Shown here piece by piece: positions 36,855 through 43,510 of a DNA stretch of 64,000 bases. Source of the DNA: Flavobacterium sp. (lineage in GTDB: Bacteria; Bacteroidota; Bacteroidia; Flavobacteriales; Flavobacteriaceae); assembly GCA_016787805.1 (NCBI GenBank), contig JAEUTY010000045.1, positions 1 through 64,000 on the forward strand, written 5' to 3'. The first letter of the stretch is position 1, and every line of letters begins with the position of its first letter. Made by a program: the position numbers and the translations under genes. The notes below the pieces were generated by a model. That model was not told the DNA's origin and ran no database searches. It saw only the letters and a program-made list of their open reading frames with translations.

Positions 36855-36885
36855 CAAAGGTAAGTAAAAGTTTTTAAACTTTCAA
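36855..36885 (-). promoter_or_regulatory. Promoter of the GbsR/MarR-type gene
   Basis: On the minus strand TTG (36885-36883), a 20-nt spacer and TACCTTTG (36862-36855), a full consensus match, 29 nt before the start. Its TTG overlaps operator copy 2. Confidence 0.65.
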
Positions 36886-36901
36886 AAAAAAATGAAAGTT
36901 T
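36876..36901 (-). promoter_or_regulatory. Candidate operator copy 2 (before the regulator gene)
   Basis: AAACTTTC (36876-36883), a 10-nt spacer and GAAAGTTT (36894-36901), with the same arms and spacing as copy 1. It covers the minus-33 region of the regulator's promoter, so bound protein would block RNA polymerase. Confidence 0.6.
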
Positions 36902-36916
36902 ATTTTTGGAGCGTTC

Positions 36917-37046
36917 CCCAATTGCAGAAAAAATGAGGTTTTATTGAAACAAAGTATAGCAATTGGGTCAGGCTTTCCGCTCTATCTTTTGTTCCATTGC
37001 ATTGCACAAAAGGATGCCGCTGCAATCCTTAACGCATTAGTAATTC
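36917..37046. repeat. Structured intergenic element beside the GIY-YIG cassette
   Basis: CCCAATTGC (36917-36925) pairs with GCAATTGGG (36959-36967), and CTTTTGT with ACAAAAG further on. GGCTTTCCGCTCTATC and GATGCCGCTGCAATCCTTAACG resemble words of other intergenic repeats in this window. No gene is supported in 36902-37069. Confidence 0.45.
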
Positions 37047-37069
37047 TAATGAACTTTTGTAATGAAACG

Positions 37070-37101
37070 GTCATTGCGAGGAGGAACGACGAAGCAATCT
37101 C
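37070..37101 (+). repeat. Left inverted repeat of the GIY-YIG cassette
   Basis: A 32-bp element; also has weak internal symmetry ATTGC ... GCAAT. Exact inverse of 37403-37434. Confidence 0.95.
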
Positions 37102-37106
37102 CCCAA

Positions 37107-37400
37107 TTAACCCTGTATGTCATCAAACAAATCCTTCCACTCCGAATTGAAATCATTAATAAGTTTCAGTTTTTTTGCTCTCGAACCCGCCTTTAATTGT
37201 TTTTCACGTGCAATGGCATCCACAATACTTTCAAATTGCTCATAATAAACTAATTTACATAAATTATACCTTGCAGAAAATGAGTCTTCATATCTTTTCT
37301 CTTTATGTTCTACAATTCGTTTCGGTAAATTAGATGTTACTCCAATGTACAAAGTAGTATTGTTGTTATTAGTTACTATGTAAATAAAGCCTTGTTTCAT
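37107..37400 (-). CDS. GIY-YIG endonuclease-domain protein (URI/UPF0213-like)
   Basis: A 97-residue product that is one GIY-YIG domain: GFIYIVTNNNNTTLYIGVTS carries the paired GIY (as FIYIV) and YIG motifs, followed by NLPKRIVEHK (catalytic-region Arg and His), the Glu in YYEQFESIVDAIAREKQLK (metal ligand) and the C-terminal KLINDFNSEWKDL. ATG at 37400 directly follows the right repeat; a TTG frame extension of 10 codons would be encoded by the repeat itself. Such small single-domain proteins are widespread but of unknown target, unlike UvrC, which is far larger. No own promoter is visible, so expression may come from read-through of the M3 peptidase gene. Confidence 0.9.
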   Translation of the reverse strand: MKQGFIYIVTNNNNTTLYIGVTSNLPKRIVEHKEKRYEDSFSARYNLCKLVYYEQFESIVDAIAREKQLKAGSRAKKLKLINDFNSEWKDLFDDIQG

Positions 37401-37402
37401 TT

Positions 37403-37434
37403 GAGATTGCTTCGTCGTTCCTCCTCGCAATGAC
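37403..37434 (-). repeat. Right inverted repeat of the GIY-YIG cassette
   Basis: Exact reverse complement of 37070-37101; it ends 2 nt before the stop codon of the M3 peptidase gene. Confidence 0.95.
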
Positions 37435-37436
37435 TG

Positions 37437-39467
37437 TTAGGGTAGCAATCCCGCTCTTTTCAACAAAGCATCAACCGTTGGCTCGTGCCCTCTAAAACGT
37501 TTGTACAATTCCATGGGCAACTCAGTTCCACCTTTGGAAAGTACATTGTCTTTGAATTTAGTCGCCACTTCTTTGTTAAAAATACCTTGCTCTTCAAAAT
37601 AAGCAAACGCATCAGCATCCAATACTTCGGCCCATTTGTAACTGTAATATCCTGAAGAATAGCCACCTTGAAAAATATGCGAAAACGACACGCTCATACA
37701 ATTCTCTTCCACGTCAGGGTACAAAGTGGCGATTTCCATGGCTTGTTTTTCAAACACTTTGATGTCGGTAATCGCATTCGGATTGTTACTGTGGTACGCC
37801 ATATCCAAAATACCAAAACTCAACTGACGCAAGGTTGCCATTCCTTCCAAAAAACTCGCGCTTTCTTTAATTTTTTCTACATAGTGCTGTGGAATAATCT
37901 CGCCAGTTTCGTAATGATGCGCAAACAACGCCAACGCTTCGGGTTGGTAACACCAATTTTCCATGACTTGGCTAGGCAATTCTACAAAATCCCAAAAAAC
38001 GGAAGTACCCGACAAACTTGGATACGTTGTGTTGGCCAACATGCCGTGAAGTGCGTGTCCAAATTCATGGAACAAAGTAGTCACTTCGTTAAAAGTTAAC
38101 AATGATGGTTTTGTAGCTGTTGGTGGTGTAAAATTGCAAACAATTGATACGTGTGGTCGTTCGTTAACACCATCCTTAATGTATTGTGGTTTGAACGATG
38201 TCATCCAAGCGCCGTTGCGTTTTCCTTTTCTAGGGAAGAAATCAGAGTAGAAAACAGCCACTAAATTTCCTTCAAAGTCCAATACTTCAAAAGTTTGCAC
38301 ATCTTCGTGGTATTTGTCGATGTTGAAGACTTCTTTGAAGGTAATTCCGAATAATTTTTCGGCCACCGTAAAAGCACCGTTCAACACATTTTCGAGTTTG
38401 AAATAGGGTTTCAACAACTCGTCGTCCAAACTGTATAATTTTTGTTTTAATTTTTCCGAATAGTACGCACCATCCCATTTTTCCAATTGGTCAATGCCAT
38501 CGAGTTCTTGGGCAAAAGCAGTCAATTCTGCAAATTCTTTTTGGGCGGCTGGCTTGGCTTTTTCTAGCAAATCATTCAAAAACAATTTTACCTTATCTGG
38601 ATGTTGCGCCATTCGTTCTTCCAATACAAAATGCGAATGCGTTTCGTAACCCAACAATGTGGCACGCTCGTATCTAAGTTTTGCTATTTTAAGTGTAATT
38701 TCTTTATTGTCGTATTCGTTGTTTTGAAATGCTTTTTTTCCAGCAGCAATGGCCATTACTTTACGCAATTCGCGGTTGTCAACATAGGTTACAAACGGCA
38801 AATAACTCGGAAAATCAAGCGTAAAAATCCAACCTTCCAAGTTTTTGGATTGTGCTAACGAGTGTGCCATTTCTTTGGCTCCATCAGGCAAACCTTTTAA
38901 TTCGGCTTCGTTGGTAATGTGCAATTGGTAGTTGTTGGTTTCGGCCAACACATTTTCACCAAAAGTTAGTTTTAATTTGGCCAATTCAGTATCGATTTCG
39001 CGCAAACGTGCTTTTTTATCTTCAGGAAGTAATGCTCCGTTTCTAGCAAAACTTTTGTATTTTTTATCCAATAAAGTGGCTTGTTCTGGCGTCAAATTCA
39101 AATTGGCTTTTTGATCGTGAACGGCTTTTACTCGTTTGAATAAATCTTCGTTTAAAGCAATATCATTACTAAAAGCAGTCAATAAAGGCGATACTTCTTG
39201 GGCAATTTTTTGCATTTCATCGCAGGTTTCGGCTGAGTTCAAGTTGAAGAAAATCGATGATAACCGATCGAGTTCTTGTCCTGCGAAATCCAAGGCAACG
39301 ATTGTATTTTCAAAAGTAGGTGCTTCCGAATTGGTTGTTATTGCATCGATTTCGGCTCTGGCTTTGGCTAAATTGGTTTCAAAAGCAGGTTGGTAATCGT
39401 TTATTTTGATTTGCGAAAAAGGCGCAGTATTGTGTTTGGTTTGAAATGTTTGAGTTAAAATTTTCAT
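37437..39467 (-). CDS. dcp: M3-family oligopeptidase / peptidyl-dipeptidase Dcp-like
   Basis: A zinc metallopeptidase that degrades short peptides in the cytoplasm. ATG at 39467 (MKILTQTF) gives 676 residues; three codons further upstream are not needed. The M3 signature TLFHEFGHALHGML holds the zinc site HExxH at about residue 465, with the third ligand in SQVMENWC about 28 residues later. N-terminal helical part (APTFENTIVALDFAG, a Dcp/OpdA-typical block) and the C-terminal AGYYSYKWAEVLDADAFAYF-like block (here SSGYYSYKWAEVLDADAF) are present. Dcp and OpdA cannot be separated with certainty by eye. The 3' end abuts the GIY-YIG cassette. Confidence 0.9.
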   Translation of the reverse strand: MKILTQTFQTKHNTAPFSQIKINDYQPAFETNLAKARAEIDAITTNSEAPTFENTIVALDFAGQELDRLSSIFFNLNSAETCDEMQKIAQEVSPLLTAFSNDIALNEDLFKRVKAVHDQKANLNLTPEQATLLDKKYKSFARNGALLPEDKKARLREIDTELAKLKLTFGENVLAETNNYQLHITNEAELKGLPDGAKEMAHSLAQSKNLEGWIFTLDFPSYLPFVTYVDNRELRKVMAIAAGKKAFQNNEYDNKEITLKIAKLRYERATLLGYETHSHFVLEERMAQHPDKVKLFLNDLLEKAKPAAQKEFAELTAFAQELDGIDQLEKWDGAYYSEKLKQKLYSLDDELLKPYFKLENVLNGAFTVAEKLFGITFKEVFNIDKYHEDVQTFEVLDFEGNLVAVFYSDFFPRKGKRNGAWMTSFKPQYIKDGVNERPHVSIVCNFTPPTATKPSLLTFNEVTTLFHEFGHALHGMLANTTYPSLSGTSVFWDFVELPSQVMENWCYQPEALALFAHHYETGEIIPQHYVEKIKESASFLEGMATLRQLSFGILDMAYHSNNPNAITDIKVFEKQAMEIATLYPDVEENCMSVSFSHIFQGGYSSGYYSYKWAEVLDADAFAYFEEQGIFNKEVATKFKDNVLSKGGTELPMELYKRFRGHEPTVDALLKRAGLLP

Positions 39468-39497
39468 TGCTCGCAAAGGCGCAAAGGCGCAAAGTTT
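39465..39497. repeat. CGCAAAGG tandem phrase
   Basis: GCTCGCAAAGGCGCAAAGGC and GCAAAG directly upstream of the Dcp-like start: about three copies of CGCAAAGG. A related phrase GCCACAAAGGCACGAAGCC is found at 27450-27475. Confidence 0.5.
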
Positions 39498-39522
39498 AAG
39501 TTAATGTTCTAATGAAATTGGA

Positions 39523-39609
39523 TAGCCCTAGCCCCGATAGAAGTGGAAATCCTTTGTTTTTTTTCTTTAAAAAAACAAAGATTGCAACGAATAGCGGGAA
39601 TAGCTTCTA
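39523..39609 (-). repeat. Hairpin repeat, copy D (3' of purE)
   Basis: On the minus strand it begins TAGAAGCTATTCCCGCT 7 nt after the purE stop and ends ATCGGGGCTAGGGCTA. The inner arms ATCCTTTGTTTTTTT and AAAAAAACAAAGAT pair almost completely. The apical segment is shorter than in copies A-C and lacks the GGTCGC core. Confidence 0.7.
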
Positions 39610-39616
39610 CTAAAAA

Positions 39617-40102
39617 TTATTTTTTCAATTCGTCTGAAGCTTTGATTACGGCTTGTTTCAGACCTTCTTTGTACAAAACGATTTTGTCTAAAACACATTT
39701 GTCATTGCTTCCGATGATTTGTGCAGCTAAAATTCCGGCGTTTTTGGCTCCGTTGAGCGCCACCGTTGCCACAGGAACACCGCCAGGCATTTGTAAAATG
39801 GACAACACCGAATCCCAACCGTCAATCGAATTACTTGATTTTACAGGAACGCCAATGATTGGAAGTGGCGACATGGAAGCGACCATTCCGGGTAAATGCG
39901 CCGCACCACCAGCACCAGCGATTATAACCGAAATGCCACGAGTGTGAGCATTGGTGCTAAAATCGACTAATTTTTCAGGTGTTCGGTGTGCTGAAACGAT
40001 GTCAACCTCGGTTTCGATGTCAAATCCTTTTAAAATTTCGATGGCTTCTTGCATGACAGGTAGGTCTGAAATACTGCCCATGATAATGGCTACTTTACTC
40101 AT
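39617..40102 (-). CDS. purE: N5-carboxyaminoimidazole ribonucleotide mutase
   Basis: Class I PurE converts N5-CAIR to CAIR in purine synthesis. ATG at 40102 (MSKVAIIMGSISDLPVM) gives the usual 161 residues; the frame extends 17 codons further up but without conserved sequence. Motifs: GSISDLP (residues 9-15; the usual GSxSD), VSAHRTPEKL (about 42-51, with the catalytic His), IIAGAGGAAHLPGM (about 70-83) and GVPV. It follows purK by 47 nt on the same strand, so the two steps are co-expressed. Confidence 0.96.
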   Translation of the reverse strand: MSKVAIIMGSISDLPVMQEAIEILKGFDIETEVDIVSAHRTPEKLVDFSTNAHTRGISVIIAGAGGAAHLPGMVASMSPLPIIGVPVKSSNSIDGWDSVLSILQMPGGVPVATVALNGAKNAGILAAQIIGSNDKCVLDKIVLYKEGLKQAVIKASDELKK

Positions 40103-40149
40103 TGTTTTTGTATGTAATGTTTTTATATCATTTTCAAATTGACACATTT

Positions 40150-41304
40150 TCAAATTGAAATCACTCTAATACTATTCTTCACTTCTTCCGCCACTTTTCT
40201 CGCTTCCGTCATGTTTTCATTTACTATCGTCACGTGGCCCATTTTTCGAAACGGACGTGTTTCGCGTTTGCCATAAATATGCGGCGTTACGCCCTCAATA
40301 GCCATTATTTTTTCAATGTTTTCATATATTACTTGACCTGAATAACCTTCTTCACCGACCAAATTGACCATGATTCCAGCCACTTTACTATCTGTTTTTC
40401 CCAAAGGTAAGTCTAAAATAGCGCGCAAATGATTTTCAAATTGAGAAGTATAACTTGCTTCAATGCTATAATGACCCGAATTGTGTGGACGAGGAGCGAC
40501 TTCGTTGACTAGTATTTGATCGTCTTCGGTTTGGAACATTTCAACGGCCAGTAATCCAATATGATTAAAAGCTTCTGATACTTTCAAGGCAATTTCAGTG
40601 GCTTTTTGTGCTACTTTTTTGTCGATTCGAGCTGGACAAATCACGTATTCCACTTGATTGGCTTCAGGATGGAATTCCATTTCAACCACGGGATAGGTTT
40701 TGACTTCACCTGAAACCGAACGAGCCACAATCACGGCCAGTTCGTTCTTAAACGGAACCATTTCTTCAGCGATGCATTCTACTTCGGGCAAACCAATTAA
40801 ATCAATCGCAGAACGAACAATTTTCACTCCGTTTCCATCGTAACCAAATTGGGCACATTTCCATACAAAAGGGAATTCGAGTTCGTCTTTGGCGAGTGAT
40901 TTTTTCAAATCGTTGATGTCTACAAATCGTTGGTGTGGCGAAGTTGGAATGTTATTCTCAACATAAAAATCTTTTTGTCGGCCTTTGTTTTGGATCAATC
41001 TCAAAGTTTTTGGTGAGGGAAAAATAGGCAAACCTTCTTTTTCCAGAGCATCCAAAGCGTCTAAGTTGACGTTTTCAATTTCTATGGTCAATAAATTTAC
41101 CATTTTCCCAAATTGATATACCGTGTCGTAATCCAACAAAGTACCGCGGTAAAACGCATGGCATCCGAAACGCGATGGCGCTTCTTCACTTGGGTCGAGT
41201 ACCAAAGTTTGTATGTCAAATTTTCTAGTTTCGGTCAGCAACATTTTGCCGAGTTGTCCGCCACCGAGTATTCCTAATTTAAAGTCAGAAGAAAAATAGT
41301 TCAT
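40150..41304 (-). CDS. purK: N5-carboxyaminoimidazole ribonucleotide synthase
   Basis: PurK uses ATP and bicarbonate to carboxylate AIR to N5-CAIR, which PurE then rearranges. The 384-residue product has the ATP-grasp order: GILGGGQLGKML (residues 11-22), TIEIENVN (about 73-80), FPFVWKCAQFGYDGNG (ATP-binding Lys/Gly loop), AEEMVPFKNELAVIVARS, and NEVAPRPHNSGHY with metal ligands (about 268-280). Length is normal. It is the first gene of the purKE pair. Confidence 0.96.
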   Translation of the reverse strand: MNYFSSDFKLGILGGGQLGKMLLTETRKFDIQTLVLDPSEEAPSRFGCHAFYRGTLLDYDTVYQFGKMVNLLTIEIENVNLDALDALEKEGLPIFPSPKTLRLIQNKGRQKDFYVENNIPTSPHQRFVDINDLKKSLAKDELEFPFVWKCAQFGYDGNGVKIVRSAIDLIGLPEVECIAEEMVPFKNELAVIVARSVSGEVKTYPVVEMEFHPEANQVEYVICPARIDKKVAQKATEIALKVSEAFNHIGLLAVEMFQTEDDQILVNEVAPRPHNSGHYSIEASYTSQFENHLRAILDLPLGKTDSKVAGIMVNLVGEEGYSGQVIYENIEKIMAIEGVTPHIYGKRETRPFRKMGHVTIVNENMTEARKVAEEVKNSIRVISI

Positions 41305-41399
41305 TCGTTGTAGTTATTTTTTTTAAAGGTCTCATGCAGTCGCTTCGCTCGTGTCATTGTGTTGTTGTAGTTGTGGCACAAAGATAAACATTTAGCAAC

Positions 41400-41933
41400 T
41401 TATTTCAACCGTTTCAAAATGTCTTTCACAGCAAAACGATAACCTGGCGTTTGGTTGCTGAAATCGCGTAATAAAAGTGCTTTTAATTCGTTATTTACCC
41501 ACGAATATTTTTTTCCTAATAAATACAAAAAACGCATAGTGTAGGCTGCATTGGCTGCTTTGTCGGTTTGAATGAGCCAATCCAATCCCGATTCGATGAG
41601 TTTTTCTTCTTGCTGTTCGGTGAGTTGTATTTTCTTGCTTTTCACCAAAAACAACCCGATTTTTGAAATCGAACGAATGGCAGAATCGGAGTGCTGTTGT
41701 GCTAATGAGTTGCAATAACCATCAATAAATGGATTAAAAAGCTCCAATCTTTCTTCGCATACTAATTCTAAAATCCAACACGCTTTATGATGGTTTTTGT
41801 CTTTAGTGTTGAAGGCAATTTCGGTTAACTCTTTTAAGTACGTCGGATGAGCAAAAATGAAATCTTTATTGTCATCTCTGCATTTTCGATGTGCTGTACT
41901 TTGCGCTATTTGTTGGTAAAAATCGACATTCAT
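41400..41933 (-). CDS. Helical-repeat protein of unknown function
   Basis: A 177-residue protein predicted by eye to be all-helical, with HEAT-like pattern (HHKACWILELVCEERLELFNP, then SDSAIRSISKIGLFLV and AANAAYTMRFLYLLGKK). No signal peptide or catalytic motif is visible. Some genomes of this group carry such genes next to purine genes, but I cannot assign a function. It lies between purK and hpt, transcribed away from hpt. Confidence 0.7.
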   Translation of the reverse strand: MNVDFYQQIAQSTAHRKCRDDNKDFIFAHPTYLKELTEIAFNTKDKNHHKACWILELVCEERLELFNPFIDGYCNSLAQQHSDSAIRSISKIGLFLVKSKKIQLTEQQEEKLIESGLDWLIQTDKAANAAYTMRFLYLLGKKYSWVNNELKALLLRDFSNQTPGYRFAVKDILKRLK

Positions 41934-41971
41934 TTGGTAAATATATCAAATTAGCAAAAAAGTCAAAATAC

Positions 41972-42004
41972 TTGTTATTAAATAGTTATTACTTCGTAAA
42001 TTTG
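41972..42004 (+). promoter_or_regulatory. Promoter of the hpt-adk operon
   Basis: TTG at 41972-41974, a 22-nt spacer and TAAATTTG at 41997-42004, a full minus-7 match, 26 nt before the hpt start. Confidence 0.65.
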
Positions 42005-42030
42005 CTCCTTTATTTTTCAAAACAACACAC

Positions 42031-42561
42031 ATGATACACCTTCACGATAAAACGTTTGAACCCTTTATTTCTTCGGAAGAAATTGATTTTGCAATTGCCA
42101 ATATGGCCAAACAAATGGACGACGATTTCTTTGATGAGGTTCCAGTTTTTGTTGGAATTTTGAACGGTTCGTTTATGGTGATGGCCGATTTGATGAAGCA
42201 TTACCGCGGCATGTGTGAAGTAAGTTTCATGAAAATGGCGTCGTACGAAGGAACGCAAACCACCAACGATGTTAAAAAACTTATCGGAATCAACGAAAAC
42301 TTAGAAGGCAAAACCGTTGTCATCGTTGAAGATATTGTAGATACCGGAAATACCATCGAAGAATTGAAAGCTATTTTTAAAGAGAAAAAGGTAAAACATT
42401 TAAAAATTGCCACTTTATTTTTCAAACCCGAAGCCTACAAAAAAGACATTAAAATTGATTACGTTGGTATGCGTATTCCCAACAAATTCATCGTAGGTTA
42501 TGGTTTAGATTATGATGGTTTAGGAAGAAATTTACCTGATGTGTACCAATTAGCTCAATAA
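42031..42561 (+). CDS. hpt: Hypoxanthine phosphoribosyltransferase
   Basis: It salvages hypoxanthine (and usually guanine) to the nucleotide using PRPP. The 176-residue product has the PRPP-binding motif VVIVEDIVDTGNTIEEL (about residues 94-110), the base-loop lysine region FKPEAYKKDIKIDYVGMRIP and the C-terminal VGYGLDYDGLGRNLPDVYQL block. The length is normal. adk starts 36 nt downstream, which makes a nucleotide-metabolism operon. Confidence 0.95.
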   Translation: MIHLHDKTFEPFISSEEIDFAIANMAKQMDDDFFDEVPVFVGILNGSFMVMADLMKHYRGMCEVSFMKMASYEGTQTTNDVKKLIGINENLEGKTVVIVEDIVDTGNTIEELKAIFKEKKVKHLKIATLFFKPEAYKKDIKIDYVGMRIPNKFIVGYGLDYDGLGRNLPDVYQLAQ

Positions 42562-42597
42562 TTCAAAATTTATAATTTAAAATTCAAAATAATAAAA

Positions 42598-43170
42598 ATG
42601 ATCAACATCGTTCTTTTCGGAAAACCAGGTGCAGGAAAAGGCACACAAGCTGAATTTTTAAAAGAAAAATACAATCTAACGCACTTGTCTACAGGCGATA
42701 TTTTCAGATTCAACATCAAAAATGATACTGATTTAGGCAAATTAGCCAAAACCTACATGGACAAAGGCGATTTGGTTCCTGACGAAGTGACCATTCAAAT
42801 GCTACAAAGCGAAGTCGACAAAAACCCACATTCAGCCGGATTTTTATTCGATGGTTTCCCAAGAACTTTGGCGCAAGCAGCAGCTTTGGATGCTTTTTTA
42901 GAATCAAAAAATCAAACGATTACGGCAACTGTCGCTTTAGAAGCCGACGATAATATTTTAGTAGCTCGTCTTTTGGAAAGAGGAAAAACCTCAGGCCGAC
43001 CTGACGATCAAGACGAAGAAAAAATCAGAAATCGCTACGACGAATACAACCAAAAAACGGCACCATTGATGGACTATTACAAAAATCAAGGTAAGTTTTA
43101 TTCAGTCGATGGTATCGGGACTATCGAAGAAGTAACCGAGCGATTGAACCGTGTTTTCGATCAATTTTAA
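42598..43170 (+). CDS. adk: Adenylate kinase
   Basis: It interconverts ATP + AMP and 2 ADP. The 190-residue product has the P-loop GKPGAGKGTQ (residues 7-16), HLSTGDIFR (AMP site), FDGFPRTLAQA (about 82-92) and RGKTSGRPDDQDEEKIRNRYDEY (LID and Arg residues). The LID is the short type without the four-cysteine zinc site. It follows hpt, and a hairpin repeat begins 3 nt after its stop. Confidence 0.96.
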   Translation: MINIVLFGKPGAGKGTQAEFLKEKYNLTHLSTGDIFRFNIKNDTDLGKLAKTYMDKGDLVPDEVTIQMLQSEVDKNPHSAGFLFDGFPRTLAQAAALDAFLESKNQTITATVALEADDNILVARLLERGKTSGRPDDQDEEKIRNRYDEYNQKTAPLMDYYKNQGKFYSVDGIGTIEEVTERLNRVFDQF

Positions 43171-43173
43171 TCA

Positions 43174-43384
43174 GAAGCTAATCCAGCTTTCCATTACAAG
43201 TCCGCAGTAAAAACAACCATTTTGTATTTCAAAAATTGGGCTTCTTGGGTCGCCCATTTTCAACAACAAAATTAGGTTGTTTTTACTTTACGGGCTTTTC
43301 ATTACAAATGCTTTGCATTCATCGAACACCTTAATCAATATTAATTCTGTGAGATAATCTGGGCTAGAGCATAAGTAGTTCAAT
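43174..43384 (+). repeat. Hairpin repeat, copy C (3' of adk)
   Basis: Begins GAAGCTAATCCAGCT 3 nt after the adk stop; ends ATCTGGGCTAGAGC and TAAGTAGTTCAAT. The arms AGTAAAAACAACC (43206-43218) and GGTTGTTTTTACT (43275-43287) are a perfect 13-bp match; ATTTTGT/ACAAAAT nest inside. Apical GCTTCTTGGGTCGCC matches the core of A and B. Confidence 0.75.
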
Positions 43385-43460
43385 CCGAAAAGCTTTAAGA
43401 AAGACAACTAATATAAATTTCGAGCATTCAATTTTTTTTTCGATATTTGTACCCTGATAA

Positions 43461-43498
43461 AGGAGCTATTTCCGAAATAGGATTTGGGCTCTTTTTTT
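43461..43498 (+). terminator. Terminator-like hairpin in the leader of the CNNM-type gene
   Basis: GAGC ... GCTC encloses CTATTT-CCG-AAATAG (43466-43480), and seven T residues follow (43492-43498). It ends 12 nt before the ATG at 43511. A minus-7-like GATATTTG lies at 43442-43449, so it could act as an attenuator; or it may end transcripts from upstream. Confidence 0.55.
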
Positions 43499-43510
43499 GT
43501 AATTTTAATC

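Larger units (their letters stand above)
37070..37434. mobile_element. Candidate mobile cassette: GIY-YIG nuclease gene between perfect 32-bp inverted repeats
   Basis: The ends 37070-37101 and 37403-37434 are exact reverse complements over 32 bp (GTCATTGCGAGGAGG ... GAAGCAATCTC). Between them lie 5 nt, the nuclease gene and 2 nt, nothing else. The right end is 2 nt from the stop codon of the M3 peptidase gene. No target-site duplication is seen (AAACG before, TGTTA after) and there is no transposase. A related solo repeat is at 27399-27423. Confidence 0.65.

Noticed and set aside
36944-37150. Frame of 68 codons across the structured element and left cassette repeat
   Set aside because: It overlaps the end of the GIY-YIG gene and reads through hairpin DNA; no domain.
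37107-37400. UvrC fragment
   Set aside because: The GIY-YIG protein is complete as a single domain with its own conserved C-terminus, not a truncated UvrC.
37070-37434. Classical insertion sequence
   Set aside because: No transposase or DDE/HUH motif and no target duplication next to the repeats; hence described as a nuclease cassette.
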